Part shown: positions 8,537-16,075 of the stretch, in pieces
Layout of the letters: each line of letters starts with the position of its first letter
Numbering within the stretch: position 1 is the stretch's first letter
Notes under the pieces: model-generated
Database searches by the model: none
What the model was told of the DNA's origin: nothing
Seen by the model: only the letters and a program-made list of their open reading frames with translations
Translations under genes and position numbers: made by a program
Origin: Actinomycetes bacterium
Lineage (GTDB): Bacteria > Actinomycetota > Thermoleophilia > Solirubrobacterales > 70-9
Direction of reading: 5' to 3'
DNA length: 42,095 nt
NCBI GenBank assembly: GCA_023434465.1
Contig: JAEYSQ010000019.1
Span: forward strand, 1-42,095

Positions 8537-9940
8537 GTGACCGGGGCTCCCGTAACAGCGCTGATCATGGCCGCCGGTCAGGGCACCCGCATGCGGTCGG
8601 CCCTGCCCAAGGTGCTCCACCCTGTCTGCGGCCGCCCGATGATCGCCTGGCCGGTGCTGGCCGCCCGCGACGCCGGAGCCGACCGGGTCGCCGTGATCGT
8701 CTCGCCCGACCGGGACCTTTCCGAGGTCTTGCCGGATGGGGTCGAGACTGTCGAGCAGGCCGAGTCGAACGGGACCGGGGGTGCCGTTCGGTCGGCGATC
8801 GACATCGTCGAAGGCTCCGAACGGGTCCTCGTCCTTTCCGGAGACGTACCTTTGATCTCCTCCGAGGTGATCACCGGCCTGCTCACATCCCAGGAGGAGA
8901 GTGGCGCCTCGGCCACGGTGATGACCGCGATCCTCGAGGACCCCGGTTCATACGGCCGCATCGTCCGGGGTGGCGACGGCACGATCCGCAAGATCGTCGA
9001 AGCGAAAGCCGACGGTGATGCAACCCGGGAAGAACTCGCGATTCGCGAGATCAACTCAGGCACCTACGTCTTCAACGGCAAGTCACTGGCCTCGGCGCTC
9101 GGTCAGCTCTCCAGCGACAACGCCCAGGGCGAGTATTACCTGACCGATGTGATCGCAGTGATGCGTTCCCGCGGCGAGCTGGTAACCGCGCATGTCTCGA
9201 AGGACCAGGCGATCAACCTCGGGGTGAACAACCGCGCCGATCTCGCGGTGGTCGAAACCGAGGCCCGCAAACGCATCCTCGAACGGCACATGCTCGACGG
9301 GGTGACCATCGTCGATCCCGCCACCACCTGGATCGACGCTGGCGTCACGATCGGTCAGGACGCGCGGATCGAACCCGGCACTTCGCTGCGTGGTGCGACC
9401 GAAATCGGAGAGGACGCGGTGATCGGCCCGCACGCGACGATCATCGATTCCGGCATCGGCAAGGGCTGCGAAGTGATCCAGTCGTACTTGAATCTGTGCG
9501 AACTGGCCGAAGGCTGCTCGGTGGGCCCCTTCGCCTACCTGCGTCCGGGGGCGAAGCTGGAGGACGGCGCCAAGGCCGGAACCTTCGTCGAGATCAAGAA
9601 CTCGACCCTCGGTGCGAACACGAAGGTCCCGCATCTCTCTTACATAGGAGACGCCGAGGTCGGTTCCGGTTCCAATCTCGGGGCCGGCACGATCACCGCC
9701 AATTACGACGGCAAGAACAAGCACCGAACGAAGATCGGCTCGGACGTACGGATCGGGGTCGACACGATGCTGGTCGCGCCGGTGGAAGTCGGCGATGGTG
9801 CGTACACTGGCGCCGGCGCGGTGATCCGCGACAACATTCCGCCCGGCGCTCTGTCGGTCAGCGAGAACGATCAGAGAAACGTTGATGATTACGCCGAGCG
9901 ACTTGCCGCGCGCGAGGCAGAAGGGGAAAGCAGTCAGTGA
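8537..9940 (+). CDS. glmU: bifunctional N-acetylglucosamine-1-phosphate uridyltransferase / glucosamine-1-phosphate acetyltransferase
   Basis: GlmU (467 residues; E. coli 456) acetylates glucosamine-1-P and couples it to UTP, giving UDP-GlcNAc for peptidoglycan. The uridyltransferase signature IMAAGQGTRM is at about 10-19, with PKVLH close behind. QAESNGTGGA and SGDVPLIS form the nucleotide site. From about residue 260 a left-handed beta-helix of hexapeptide repeats carries the acetyltransferase site, including PHLSYIGD and GAGTITANYDG. GTG at 8537 was chosen because homology begins there and a -10 box lies 6 nt upstream; longer in-frame extensions would overlap the HdeD-like gene. Its TGA overlaps the GTG of prs (GTGA), so the two are translationally coupled. 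Confidence 0.97.
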   Translation: MTGAPVTALIMAAGQGTRMRSALPKVLHPVCGRPMIAWPVLAARDAGADRVAVIVSPDRDLSEVLPDGVETVEQAESNGTGGAVRSAIDIVEGSERVLVLSGDVPLISSEVITGLLTSQEESGASATVMTAILEDPGSYGRIVRGGDGTIRKIVEAKADGDATREELAIREINSGTYVFNGKSLASALGQLSSDNAQGEYYLTDVIAVMRSRGELVTAHVSKDQAINLGVNNRADLAVVETEARKRILERHMLDGVTIVDPATTWIDAGVTIGQDARIEPGTSLRGATEIGEDAVIGPHATIIDSGIGKGCEVIQSYLNLCELAEGCSVGPFAYLRPGAKLEDGAKAGTFVEIKNSTLGANTKVPHLSYIGDAEVGSGSNLGAGTITANYDGKNKHRTKIGSDVRIGVDTMLVAPVEVGDGAYTGAGAVIRDNIPPGALSVSENDQRNVDDYAERLAAREAEGESSQ

Positions 9941-10962
9941 CCATTACCGAGGCTTCAGCCACCACGACCATCCCGCACGACTATTCGAAGCGGGCGATGG
10001 TCTTCGGCGGCCGCTCGTCCCAGGATCTGGCGGCGAAGATCGCCGGCAAGCTTTCACTTTCGGTCGGTGACGTGACCCTCAAGACCTTCTCCGACGGCGA
10101 GATCTACGGGCGCTACGAAGAGTCGATTCGCGGCGCGGATGTCTTTCTCGTTCAGTCGACCTGCGCAAACGTCGAGACCGGCATGACCCCGAACGACGCC
10201 CTGATGGAGCTGATGATCATGGCTGACGCGGCCCAGGGTGCTTCGGCCCACCGGATCATCGCGGTGATGCCGTGGTTTGGCTACGCCCGCCAGGACAAGA
10301 AGTCGGCCCCGCGCGAACCGATCACTTCCCGGGTGGTGGCCAAGTCGCTGGAAGCGGTCGGCATCGACCGGGTCCTGACCATGGACCTCCACGCCGGTCA
10401 GATCCAGGGTTTCTTCACGATTCCGGTCGACCACATGACCGCCCAGCCGATGCTGACCCAGTGGTTCGCCGACCAGTACGAACCGGAAGAGCTGGTGATC
10501 GTCTCCCCGGATGCCGGTCGCGCCAAGGCCGCCCGTAACTTCGCCCGCAAGGTGGGAACCGAGTGGGCGATCATGGAAAAGGAACGGCCCAAGCAGCAGG
10601 TCGCCGAGATCGGTTACGTGGTCGGAGACGTGAAGGACAAGGTCGCGATCATCTCCGACGACATGATCGACACGGCCGGCACCCTCTGCGCCGCCGCCCG
10701 CACCGTCCTTGACGAGGGCGCCAAGTCGGTTATCGCCTGCGCCACCCACGGAGTTTTCTCCGGACCGGCCTTCGAACGCCTTCCCTACGAGAAATCGGGC
10801 CTCGAGAAGATCGTCGTCACCGACACGATCCCGCTCCGGCCCGGCGCCCCGGACAACATCCACGTCCTCAGCACCGCCGGAACCCTCGCCGACTCGATCC
10901 GCCGCATCTTCACAGCCGACTCGGTCTCCGAGATCTTCGCCGGCGAAAACCAGCTCTTCTAG
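9937..10962 (+). CDS. prs: ribose-phosphate pyrophosphokinase (PRPP synthetase)
   Basis: Prs (341 residues; usual 310-330) makes PRPP from ribose-5-phosphate and ATP for nucleotide, His and Trp synthesis. Visible signatures are TFSDGE near 50, MPWFGYARQDKK (111-122), DLHAGQIQGFF (150-160, with metal-ligand His152) and the PRPP loop DDMIDTAGT (241-249). The N-terminus carries about 15 extra residues before the conserved fold. The GTG start overlaps the glmU stop and is preceded by AAGGGGAAAG. The glmU-prs pair is conserved from Bacillus to Mycobacterium; the usual next genes, rplY and pth, are displaced here to 19.6 kb. Confidence 0.97.
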   Translation: MTITEASATTTIPHDYSKRAMVFGGRSSQDLAAKIAGKLSLSVGDVTLKTFSDGEIYGRYEESIRGADVFLVQSTCANVETGMTPNDALMELMIMADAAQGASAHRIIAVMPWFGYARQDKKSAPREPITSRVVAKSLEAVGIDRVLTMDLHAGQIQGFFTIPVDHMTAQPMLTQWFADQYEPEELVIVSPDAGRAKAARNFARKVGTEWAIMEKERPKQQVAEIGYVVGDVKDKVAIISDDMIDTAGTLCAAARTVLDEGAKSVIACATHGVFSGPAFERLPYEKSGLEKIVVTDTIPLRPGAPDNIHVLSTAGTLADSIRRIFTADSVSEIFAGENQLF

Positions 10963-10973
10963 GGCTCAACTGC

Positions 10974-11003
10974 AAGTCGGGCGGGGTCCGACCCGCCCTC
11001 CCA
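10974..11003 (+). repeat. dispersed palindromic element, copy C
   Basis: AAGTCGGGCGGGG followed by TCCGACCCGCCCTCCCA is almost identical to the cores at 8525-8496 (reverse) and 21738-21767. The hairpin GGGCGGG / CCCGCCC lies just past the prs stop and may terminate it. Similarity fades beyond the core. Copies B and C bracket the glmU-prs operon. Confidence 0.65.
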
Positions 11004-11026
11004 ATCGAACCCGCCCCGCCCACTCG

Positions 11027-11071
11027 CGAGGTTGAAGTTACGGGCACATAGCGCTCTTAACTTCAACCTCG
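11027..11071. terminator. perfect 14-bp inverted repeat between convergent prs and tetR
   Basis: CGAGGTTGAAGTTA (11027-11040) and TAACTTCAACCTCG (11058-11071) are exact reverse complements around a 17-nt loop. The position between two convergent genes suggests a bidirectional terminator, although no T-tract follows on either strand. A protein-binding site is the alternative. Confidence 0.5.
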
Positions 11072-11099
11072 TGGGATTTGCCGGCTCTGAGCTGGGGGT

Positions 11100-11657
11100 T
11101 CAGGCTCGGATTCCTCGGAGGACCAGGTCGGCGAAGCGGTGGGCCTGGTCTGCTCCTACCGAGCTGAACTCGCGGAGAGCGAAGAAGAGGAGGCGGAGGT
11201 CCTCGGGTGAGGCGCCGTCGGTGATCCGGCCGGCCTCGCGGGCACGCTCGAACATTCGGGCGAGCGAGTCGGTCGCCTGCTGGCGAGCCTCGCGGACCTC
11301 GTCGGAGACGATCGCCGCCTGATCCCAGGCGGACTGGGAGAGGGCGTCGCGCAGGCAGTCGTCGACCGTCTCGTGGACCGCCTTCTCTAGCGCTCCCCAC
11401 CGGTCGGGATCTTCGAGCGTGGCGTCGAAGCGCCGGCTCAGGGTCTTCGCCCGCTCAATCACCAGGGCACCGATCAGTTCGTCCTTGGTCCCGACCTGCC
11501 GGTAGATGCTGCCGACTCCGATCCCCAGCGCTTCGGCCAGGGCGGGCATCGGGGCGTCGAGGCCCTGGCGGGCAAACAGCCGATCGGCCGCGGCCAGAGT
11601 CCGTTCGCGCTTCTCGTCGCCCGAAAGTGAAGCCCATTCTTGCGCCGGAATGACCAT
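11100..11657 (-). CDS. TetR/AcrR family transcriptional repressor
   Basis: A 185-residue TetR-type regulator. The N-terminal helix-turn-helix spans about residues 18-65 (TLAAADRLF, then ALAEALGIGVGSIYRQVGTKDEL), a textbook TetR DNA-binding fold. The C-terminal helical domain should bind an unknown ligand. The gene is divergent from ilvD, with 118 nt between the starts. Its ATG lies inside one copy of a palindrome GGAATGACCATTCC and a second copy lies 35 bp upstream, which strongly suggests autorepression. The -10 box TAGAAT is 6 nt before the ATG, so the mRNA is probably leaderless. Whether ilvD is also controlled is inference. Confidence 0.88.
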   Translation of the reverse strand: MVIPAQEWASLSGDEKRERTLAAADRLFARQGLDAPMPALAEALGIGVGSIYRQVGTKDELIGALVIERAKTLSRRFDATLEDPDRWGALEKAVHETVDDCLRDALSQSAWDQAAIVSDEVREARQQATDSLARMFERAREAGRITDGASPEDLRLLFFALREFSSVGADQAHRFADLVLRGIRA

Positions 11658-11697
11658 TCCGCTATTCTAGCCAACGTGACCGGAATGACCATTCCGG
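11645..11697. promoter_or_regulatory. twin TetR operators and leaderless tetR promoter
   Basis: CCGGAATGACCATTCCGC (11645-11662) and CCGGAATGACCATTCCGG (11680-11697) are near-identical palindromes with GGAATG / CATTCC arms, 35 bp apart. The tetR -10 box (TAGAAT on the minus strand, 11664-11669) lies between them. The first operator covers the tetR start codon, so bound repressor would block its own initiation. The second could also affect the divergent ilvD promoter. Confidence 0.75.
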
Positions 11698-11775
11698 GTC
11701 AGCGATACCGTTGTTGCTCCGATCGGGCGGCGACGGGAGTATTTTCCGGCCCAACCAGAAACCGAGGAGAGACCA

Positions 11776-13671
11776 ATGCCGCCACTGAGATCCAAGACCG
11801 TCACCCACGGACGCAACATGGCCGGGGCCCGGGCGCTGCTGCGCGCCACCGGGGTGGCCGGTGAGGATTTCGGAAAGCCGATCGTGGCGGTGGCGAACTC
11901 CTACACCCAGTTCGTGCCCGGCCACACCCACCTGAAGCCGGTCGGCGAGGTGGTCTCGGCGGCGATCAAGGAAGCCGGCGGAATCCCGCTCGAGTTCAAC
12001 TCGATCGCGGTCGACGACGGCATCGCGATGGGCCACGGCGGCATGCTCTACTCGCTGCCGTCCCGCGACCTGATCGCCGACAGCGTCGAGTACATGGTCA
12101 ACGCCCACTGCGCCGACGCGATGGTCTGCATCTCGAACTGCGACAAGATCACCCCGGGCATGCTGAACGCGGCGCTCCGCCTCAACATTCCGACCGTCTT
12201 CGTGTCGGGCGGTCCGATGGAGGGGGGCGAGGCGACCCTGGTCGACGGCACCGTCCGCAAGCGGGTCAACCTGATCTCGGCGATCGCCGACGCGGTCGCC
12301 GACGAGGTCTCCGACGAGGACATCGCGATCATCGAAGAGAACGCCTGCCCGACCTGCGGTTCATGCTCGGGCATGTTCACCGCCAACTCGATGAACTGCC
12401 TGACCGAGGCGCTCGGCCTCTCGCTGCCCGGCAACGGGTCCACGCTGGCGACCCACACCGCCCGCAAGGAGCTCTACGAGTCGGCCGGTCGAACCGCAGT
12501 CGAGATTGCGCACAAGTACTACGACGAGGACGACGAGACCGTCCTGCCGCGTTCGATCGCCACCCGGGACGCCTTCGAGAACGCGATGACCCTGGACATC
12601 GCGATGGGCGGCTCGACCAACACCGTGCTTCACCTGCTGGCCGCCGCCCGCGAGGCCGGGGTCGACTTCGAGATGTCCGACATCGACGAACTCTCGAAGC
12701 GGGTGCCGTGCATCTGCAAGGTCGCACCGAACGGGCATTTCCTGATGGAGGACGTCCACCGGGCCGGCGGCATCCCCGCGATCCTCGGCGAGCTTCGCCG
12801 GGGCGGCCTGCTCCACGAGGACGTCCACACGGTCCACTCGCCCGACATCGACACCTGGCTTGGGAGCTGGGACATCCGCGGGCCCAAACCCTCGGAGGTC
12901 GCCGTCGAACTGTTCCACGCCGCTCCTGGCTGCGTGCGATCGGCCAAGGCCTTCTCCCAGTCGGAACGCTGGGAATCGCTCGACACCGACGCGGCCGAGG
13001 GCTGCATCCACGACGTCGAGCACGCCTACTCGAAGGACGGCGGCCTGGCGATCCTCTACGGCAACATCGCCGAGCGCGGCTGCGTGGTCAAGACCGCCGG
13101 GGTCGACGAATCGATCCTCAAGTTCAGCGGGCCGGCCTTCGTCGTCGAGTCGCAGGACGACGCGGTCGACGCGATCCTCAGCGGCCGGGTCAAGTCCGGC
13201 GACGTGGTCGTGATCCGCTACGAAGGTCCGCGTGGCGGCCCCGGCATGCAGGAGATGCTCTACCCGACCTCCTATCTGAAGGGTCTCGGCCTCGGCAAGG
13301 AATGCGCGCTCCTGACCGACGGGCGTTTCTCCGGCGGAACCTCCGGGCTCTCGATCGGCCACGTTTCACCGGAAGCCGCGGCCGGCGGCGCGATCGCCCT
13401 GGTCGAGACCGGGGACCAGATCGCGATCGACATCCCCAACCGCACGATCTCGCTCGAAGTCGGAGAAGAGACGCTGGCGGTCCGTCGGGAAGCGATCGAG
13501 GCCTCCGGCGGCTACCAGCCGGTCGACCGGGACCGGGTCGTCTCACCAGCCTTGAGGGCGTACGCGATGATGGCCACCTCGGCCGACACCGGCGCGGTCC
13601 GCGACGTGGACGGCGTCGAGCGCCTGATGAACGCCGCGCGACTGCTCGATTCGGAGCAGATCGGAACCTGA
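11776..13671 (+). CDS. ilvD: dihydroxy-acid dehydratase
   Basis: IlvD (631 residues; E. coli 616) dehydrates 2,3-dihydroxy-isovalerate and its methyl-valerate homolog in the branched-chain amino acid and pantothenate pathways, using an Fe-S cluster. Candidate ligands are Cys122 (ISNCDKITPGM) and cysteines of CPTCGSC (191-197), followed by the family signature SGMFTANSMNCLTEALG. The C-terminal part has YGNIAERGCVVKTAG and TDGRFSGGTSG. The ATG is preceded by GAGGAGA with good spacing, so unlike many neighbours this mRNA has a normal leader. No other ilv gene is in the window. It is divergent from tetR. Confidence 0.96.
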   Translation: MPPLRSKTVTHGRNMAGARALLRATGVAGEDFGKPIVAVANSYTQFVPGHTHLKPVGEVVSAAIKEAGGIPLEFNSIAVDDGIAMGHGGMLYSLPSRDLIADSVEYMVNAHCADAMVCISNCDKITPGMLNAALRLNIPTVFVSGGPMEGGEATLVDGTVRKRVNLISAIADAVADEVSDEDIAIIEENACPTCGSCSGMFTANSMNCLTEALGLSLPGNGSTLATHTARKELYESAGRTAVEIAHKYYDEDDETVLPRSIATRDAFENAMTLDIAMGGSTNTVLHLLAAAREAGVDFEMSDIDELSKRVPCICKVAPNGHFLMEDVHRAGGIPAILGELRRGGLLHEDVHTVHSPDIDTWLGSWDIRGPKPSEVAVELFHAAPGCVRSAKAFSQSERWESLDTDAAEGCIHDVEHAYSKDGGLAILYGNIAERGCVVKTAGVDESILKFSGPAFVVESQDDAVDAILSGRVKSGDVVVIRYEGPRGGPGMQEMLYPTSYLKGLGLGKECALLTDGRFSGGTSGLSIGHVSPEAAAGGAIALVETGDQIAIDIPNRTISLEVGEETLAVRREAIEASGGYQPVDRDRVVSPALRAYAMMATSADTGAVRDVDGVERLMNAARLLDSEQIGT

Positions 13672-13689
13672 CCGAGCGTCCCCGGAGCG

Positions 13690-13728
13690 TGGGTATGTGA
13701 TCCGCCCATATAGCGGATTACATGCCCA
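13690..13728 (+). terminator. 16-bp hairpin downstream of ilvD
   Basis: TGGGTATGTGATCCGC (13690-13705) and GCGGATTACATGCCCA (13713-13728) pair along 16 positions, two of them G-U in RNA, with a 7-nt loop. It begins 18 nt after the ilvD stop and precedes the GDPD promoter. There is no T-tract. Confidence 0.55.
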
Positions 13729-13754
13729 ACTCATTCGGGGGTGCGGGGGTCTCG

Positions 13755-13760
13755 TAGGGT
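13755..13760 (+). promoter_or_regulatory. -10 box TAGGGT, leaderless start of the GDPD gene
   Basis: TAGGGT is followed by GGGGCC and then the ATG at 13767, again a 6-nt spacing. No -35 hexamer is evident. The G-rich spacer could be a weak ribosome-binding site instead. Confidence 0.45.
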
Positions 13761-13766
13761 GGGGCC

Positions 13767-14513
13767 ATGCTGCGGATAGGTCACAAGGGAGCCGACGCCC
13801 TGGTTCCCGGCAACACCATCGCCTCATTCGAGAAGGCGGTCGAGATCGGGGTGGACCTGATCGAGCTCGACGTACTCTGGACCGAGGACGGACATCCGTC
13901 GATTGAGCCGGCGAAGCGCAGTGACCTCGTGGTCGCCCATGACTGGGCCGCCGCGGCCGAGTGCGAGGAGCGGGGTGAAAGGTTGACCCTGGACGCGACG
14001 CTCGATGCCTTCACCCGGCCTCCACTCGATCGGGTGGTCATCAATCTCGATATCAAGCTGCCGGGCCGGGACGATGAGGTGTTAGAGGCGGTCAGGAAGT
14101 ACGGATTGCTCGAACGGACTTCGATCTCGACCATGGAAGTCTCGACCGTGAAGCGGCTGGGAACCCTGAAGGAGGAGCAAGGCATCGAGACGGGATTCAG
14201 TCTCGGCTGGACCGTCCCGAAGGTGACCAGGGACTGGCTCGGCATGCCGAAGATGATCCGACCCGCCCTGGCGATGGGCCTGGCTTCAGTCAGGGTGCGG
14301 ATGCCTGGCCAGGTCCGGCGCGGCCTGTCGGAATTCGAAATCGACTCGGTCTGGGCGTTCTTCGGCGTGGTCACCCCGCGGCTGGTTGAAACGATTCATG
14401 ACGCCGACAAGAAACTCAACGTCTGGACCGTCGATGACCCGGCCAGGATCGAGGCACTGCGTGAACTCGGGGTTGACGGAATCTGCTCGAACGACCCCAG
14501 GATCCTCCAGTAG
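13767..14513 (+). CDS. glycerophosphodiester phosphodiesterase family protein
   Basis: A 248-residue TIM-barrel protein of the GDPD/UgpQ family, which hydrolyses glycerophosphodiesters to glycerol-3-phosphate and an alcohol. The family signature is present but altered. HRG becomes HKG (His6, Lys7) and PENT becomes PGNT at about 14-17. The IELDV strand with metal-ligand acids (about 32-36), the second His in VVAHD (about 54-58) and NLDIK (usual EIK) are kept. VWTVDDPA near the C-terminus is typical. There is no signal peptide, so it should be cytoplasmic. It converges on the ferredoxin gene with only 11 nt between stops. Altered residues may mean a different substrate. Confidence 0.8.
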   Translation: MLRIGHKGADALVPGNTIASFEKAVEIGVDLIELDVLWTEDGHPSIEPAKRSDLVVAHDWAAAAECEERGERLTLDATLDAFTRPPLDRVVINLDIKLPGRDDEVLEAVRKYGLLERTSISTMEVSTVKRLGTLKEEQGIETGFSLGWTVPKVTRDWLGMPKMIRPALAMGLASVRVRMPGQVRRGLSEFEIDSVWAFFGVVTPRLVETIHDADKKLNVWTVDDPARIEALRELGVDGICSNDPRILQ

Positions 14514-14524
14514 GAGGACTCGCC

Positions 14525-14785
14525 CTATTTCTTGAAGTAGTCGGCGTTCAGTTCGATGAAGCGCTGCCACTCCGGCGGGACCATGTCTTCCGGGGTGATC
14601 GCATCGACCGGGCAGGCCTCGACACAGGCGTCGCAGTCGATGCACTCGTCGGGATCGATGAAGAGCTGGTCGACGTTCTCGTAGTCGGGTTCGTCCGGGG
14701 TGGGGTGAATGCAGTCGACCGGACAAACTTCGACGCAGGAGTTGTCCTTGACGGCGATGCAGGGTTCATTGATTACGTAGGCCAT
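14525..14785 (-). CDS. fdxA: 7Fe ferredoxin ([3Fe-4S][4Fe-4S])
   Basis: An 86-residue small electron carrier. Cysteines lie at 9, 17, 21, 25, 48, 51, 54 and 58. C48-x2-C51-x2-C54-x3-C58-P and C17-x3-C21-x3-C25 form the paired cluster motifs. The residue that would be the fourth ligand of the first cluster (position 12) is Val, so that cluster is likely [3Fe-4S], as in actinobacterial FdxA. The ATG is preceded by AGGA 7 nt upstream. It is divergent from the 12-TM membrane gene, and a perfect TTTACACAG-N6-CTGTGTAAA palindrome lies between them. Mycobacterial FdxA is known to be induced by NO and hypoxia; a similar role here is inferred from context only. Confidence 0.9.
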   Translation of the reverse strand: MAYVINEPCIAVKDNSCVEVCPVDCIHPTPDEPDYENVDQLFIDPDECIDCDACVEACPVDAITPEDMVPPEWQRFIELNADYFKK

Positions 14786-14813
14786 GCTTTTTCCTGAAGG
14801 AGGGGTGCGAGAA

Positions 14814-14839
14814 TTTACACAGTATCACCTGTGTAAAAT
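14814..14839. promoter_or_regulatory. bidirectional operator-promoter between ferredoxin and membrane protein genes
   Basis: TTTACACAG (14814-14822) and CTGTGTAAA (14829-14837) are perfect inverted repeats with a 6-nt spacer. The outer edge of each arm doubles as a -10 box. TAAAAT (14834-14839) faces the membrane gene and TAAATT (minus strand) faces the ferredoxin gene. No -35 hexamer stands at the right distance on either side, which suggests activator control or an unusual promoter. A related palindrome lies upstream of the cupin gene at 16850-16866. Confidence 0.65.
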
Positions 14840-14846
14840 GGCGGCC

Positions 14847-16073
14847 ATGAACGAACAGTCGATGCGACCGACCGACCTCGCTCTCGCATTCCTGGTCGCT
14901 GCCGTGGTCGTCGCGGCAAGCGCTGGGGTGACCGCTGTGGCCGGGCATGCGGCCGGCTGGAGCGGAGCGGGATGGGCGGCGCTCCATCTCGTCCTCCTGG
15001 GCGGGGTGTCGCTGCTGGTGATCGGGATCAGCCAGTTCTTCGTCACCGCCTTTCTCGCCACGACACCGCCGTCCCGGCGGCTGGTCTTCTCCCAGATCTC
15101 CTGCTGGGTAGCCGGTTCAGTCGCGGTCGTGACCGGCGTCTCACTCGAGGTCGATTTCCTGACCGTGGCCGGGGTGGCCTCGCTTCTTGCCGCTCTCCTG
15201 CTCTACGCCAGGTCACTGGCGACACTTCATTCCCGCTCGCTGCAGAGTGCCCCGTGGGCTAGCCGCTGGTACGTGGCCTGTGGAATCTGGCTTCTCGGCG
15301 GGATCGCGCTCGGCCTGATGCTGGCGTTGCAGGTGACCTGGAGTCACGGTTCGCTGCTCGGTGCCCACCTGGCCCTCAACCTCGGCGGCTGGCTGGGCGG
15401 AGCGATCGTCGGCACCCTTCACACCTTCGCTCCGTCCTTGACCCAGACCATGCTCCGGTTCCCGCGCCTGCAGCCGGTCACCTTCGGATTCTGGTCCGGA
15501 GGCATCGGATCCCTGGCGCTCGGCTACGCCATCGGCAGCGGTGACCTGGCCATCGCCGGCTGGGCATCGCTGACCCTCGGGGCTGGCCTGCTGGCCGTCA
15601 ACCTCCTGGCTTCGGCGCTCGCCGCCGAGCAGCCGCTTTCGCTTCCGGCCCGACTGGTCGTCTGGTCCCAGGTCTTCCTGCCGCTCGGCCTCGGGTTCGG
15701 TCTCGTCTCTTCATTCGATCATCCGCTGGCACCGCTGTTCGGCAGCGACCGCACCGTGCTCGCGGTGCTGCTGCTGGTCGGGTGGGTCGGTCTGACCGTG
15801 ATCGGTTCCATGCTCCATCTGCTTTCCGTGGTCGTCCGGGTGCGGGACCTGACCCGTCCGGTCGCCGCTCCGAAACGGTTTCGCGAGGGCCTTCTCGCGG
15901 CGGTTGCCCTGGGTGCGGTCGCCCTGCTTGCGGTGGCGGAGGTCGCCGAAGCCGGACGACTCGCCGAACTCGCGAGGGGGATCATGCTGCTGGTCGCCGT
16001 CGCCCTGGCCAGCCTGGTCGTTCGCTCGGTGGCGCTTGCGCTTCGGATGGGTCCGCAAAAGAGGCCCGGTTGA
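14847..16073 (+). CDS. 12-TM histidine-containing membrane protein, possibly heme/copper-binding
   Basis: A 408-residue protein with about 12 hydrophobic helices and little else; I do not recognise a named family with certainty. Histidines lie inside or next to helices: His47 in TM2 (ALHLVLLGG), His174 and His192 around TM6 (AHLALN, TLHTFAP) and His324 in TM10 (SMLHLLS). That spacing recalls heme-copper oxidase subunit I and its NO-related cousins, but the HH and HxH signatures are missing. The ATG at 14847 was chosen because -10 TAAAAT lies 7 nt upstream (leaderless); an ATG at 14838 overlaps that box. It runs directly into the Cys-rich regulator gene (2-nt gap), so the two form an operon. 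Confidence 0.6.
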   Translation: MNEQSMRPTDLALAFLVAAVVVAASAGVTAVAGHAAGWSGAGWAALHLVLLGGVSLLVIGISQFFVTAFLATTPPSRRLVFSQISCWVAGSVAVVTGVSLEVDFLTVAGVASLLAALLLYARSLATLHSRSLQSAPWASRWYVACGIWLLGGIALGLMLALQVTWSHGSLLGAHLALNLGGWLGGAIVGTLHTFAPSLTQTMLRFPRLQPVTFGFWSGGIGSLALGYAIGSGDLAIAGWASLTLGAGLLAVNLLASALAAEQPLSLPARLVVWSQVFLPLGLGFGLVSSFDHPLAPLFGSDRTVLAVLLLVGWVGLTVIGSMLHLLSVVVRVRDLTRPVAAPKRFREGLLAAVALGAVALLAVAEVAEAGRLAELARGIMLLVAVALASLVVRSVALALRMGPQKRPG

Positions 16074-16075
16074 CC

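Noticed and set aside
14784..14846. Upstream starts for the 12-TM membrane protein
   Set aside because: They would place the palindrome and -10 box inside the coding region; the N-terminus from 14847 is normal for a membrane protein.
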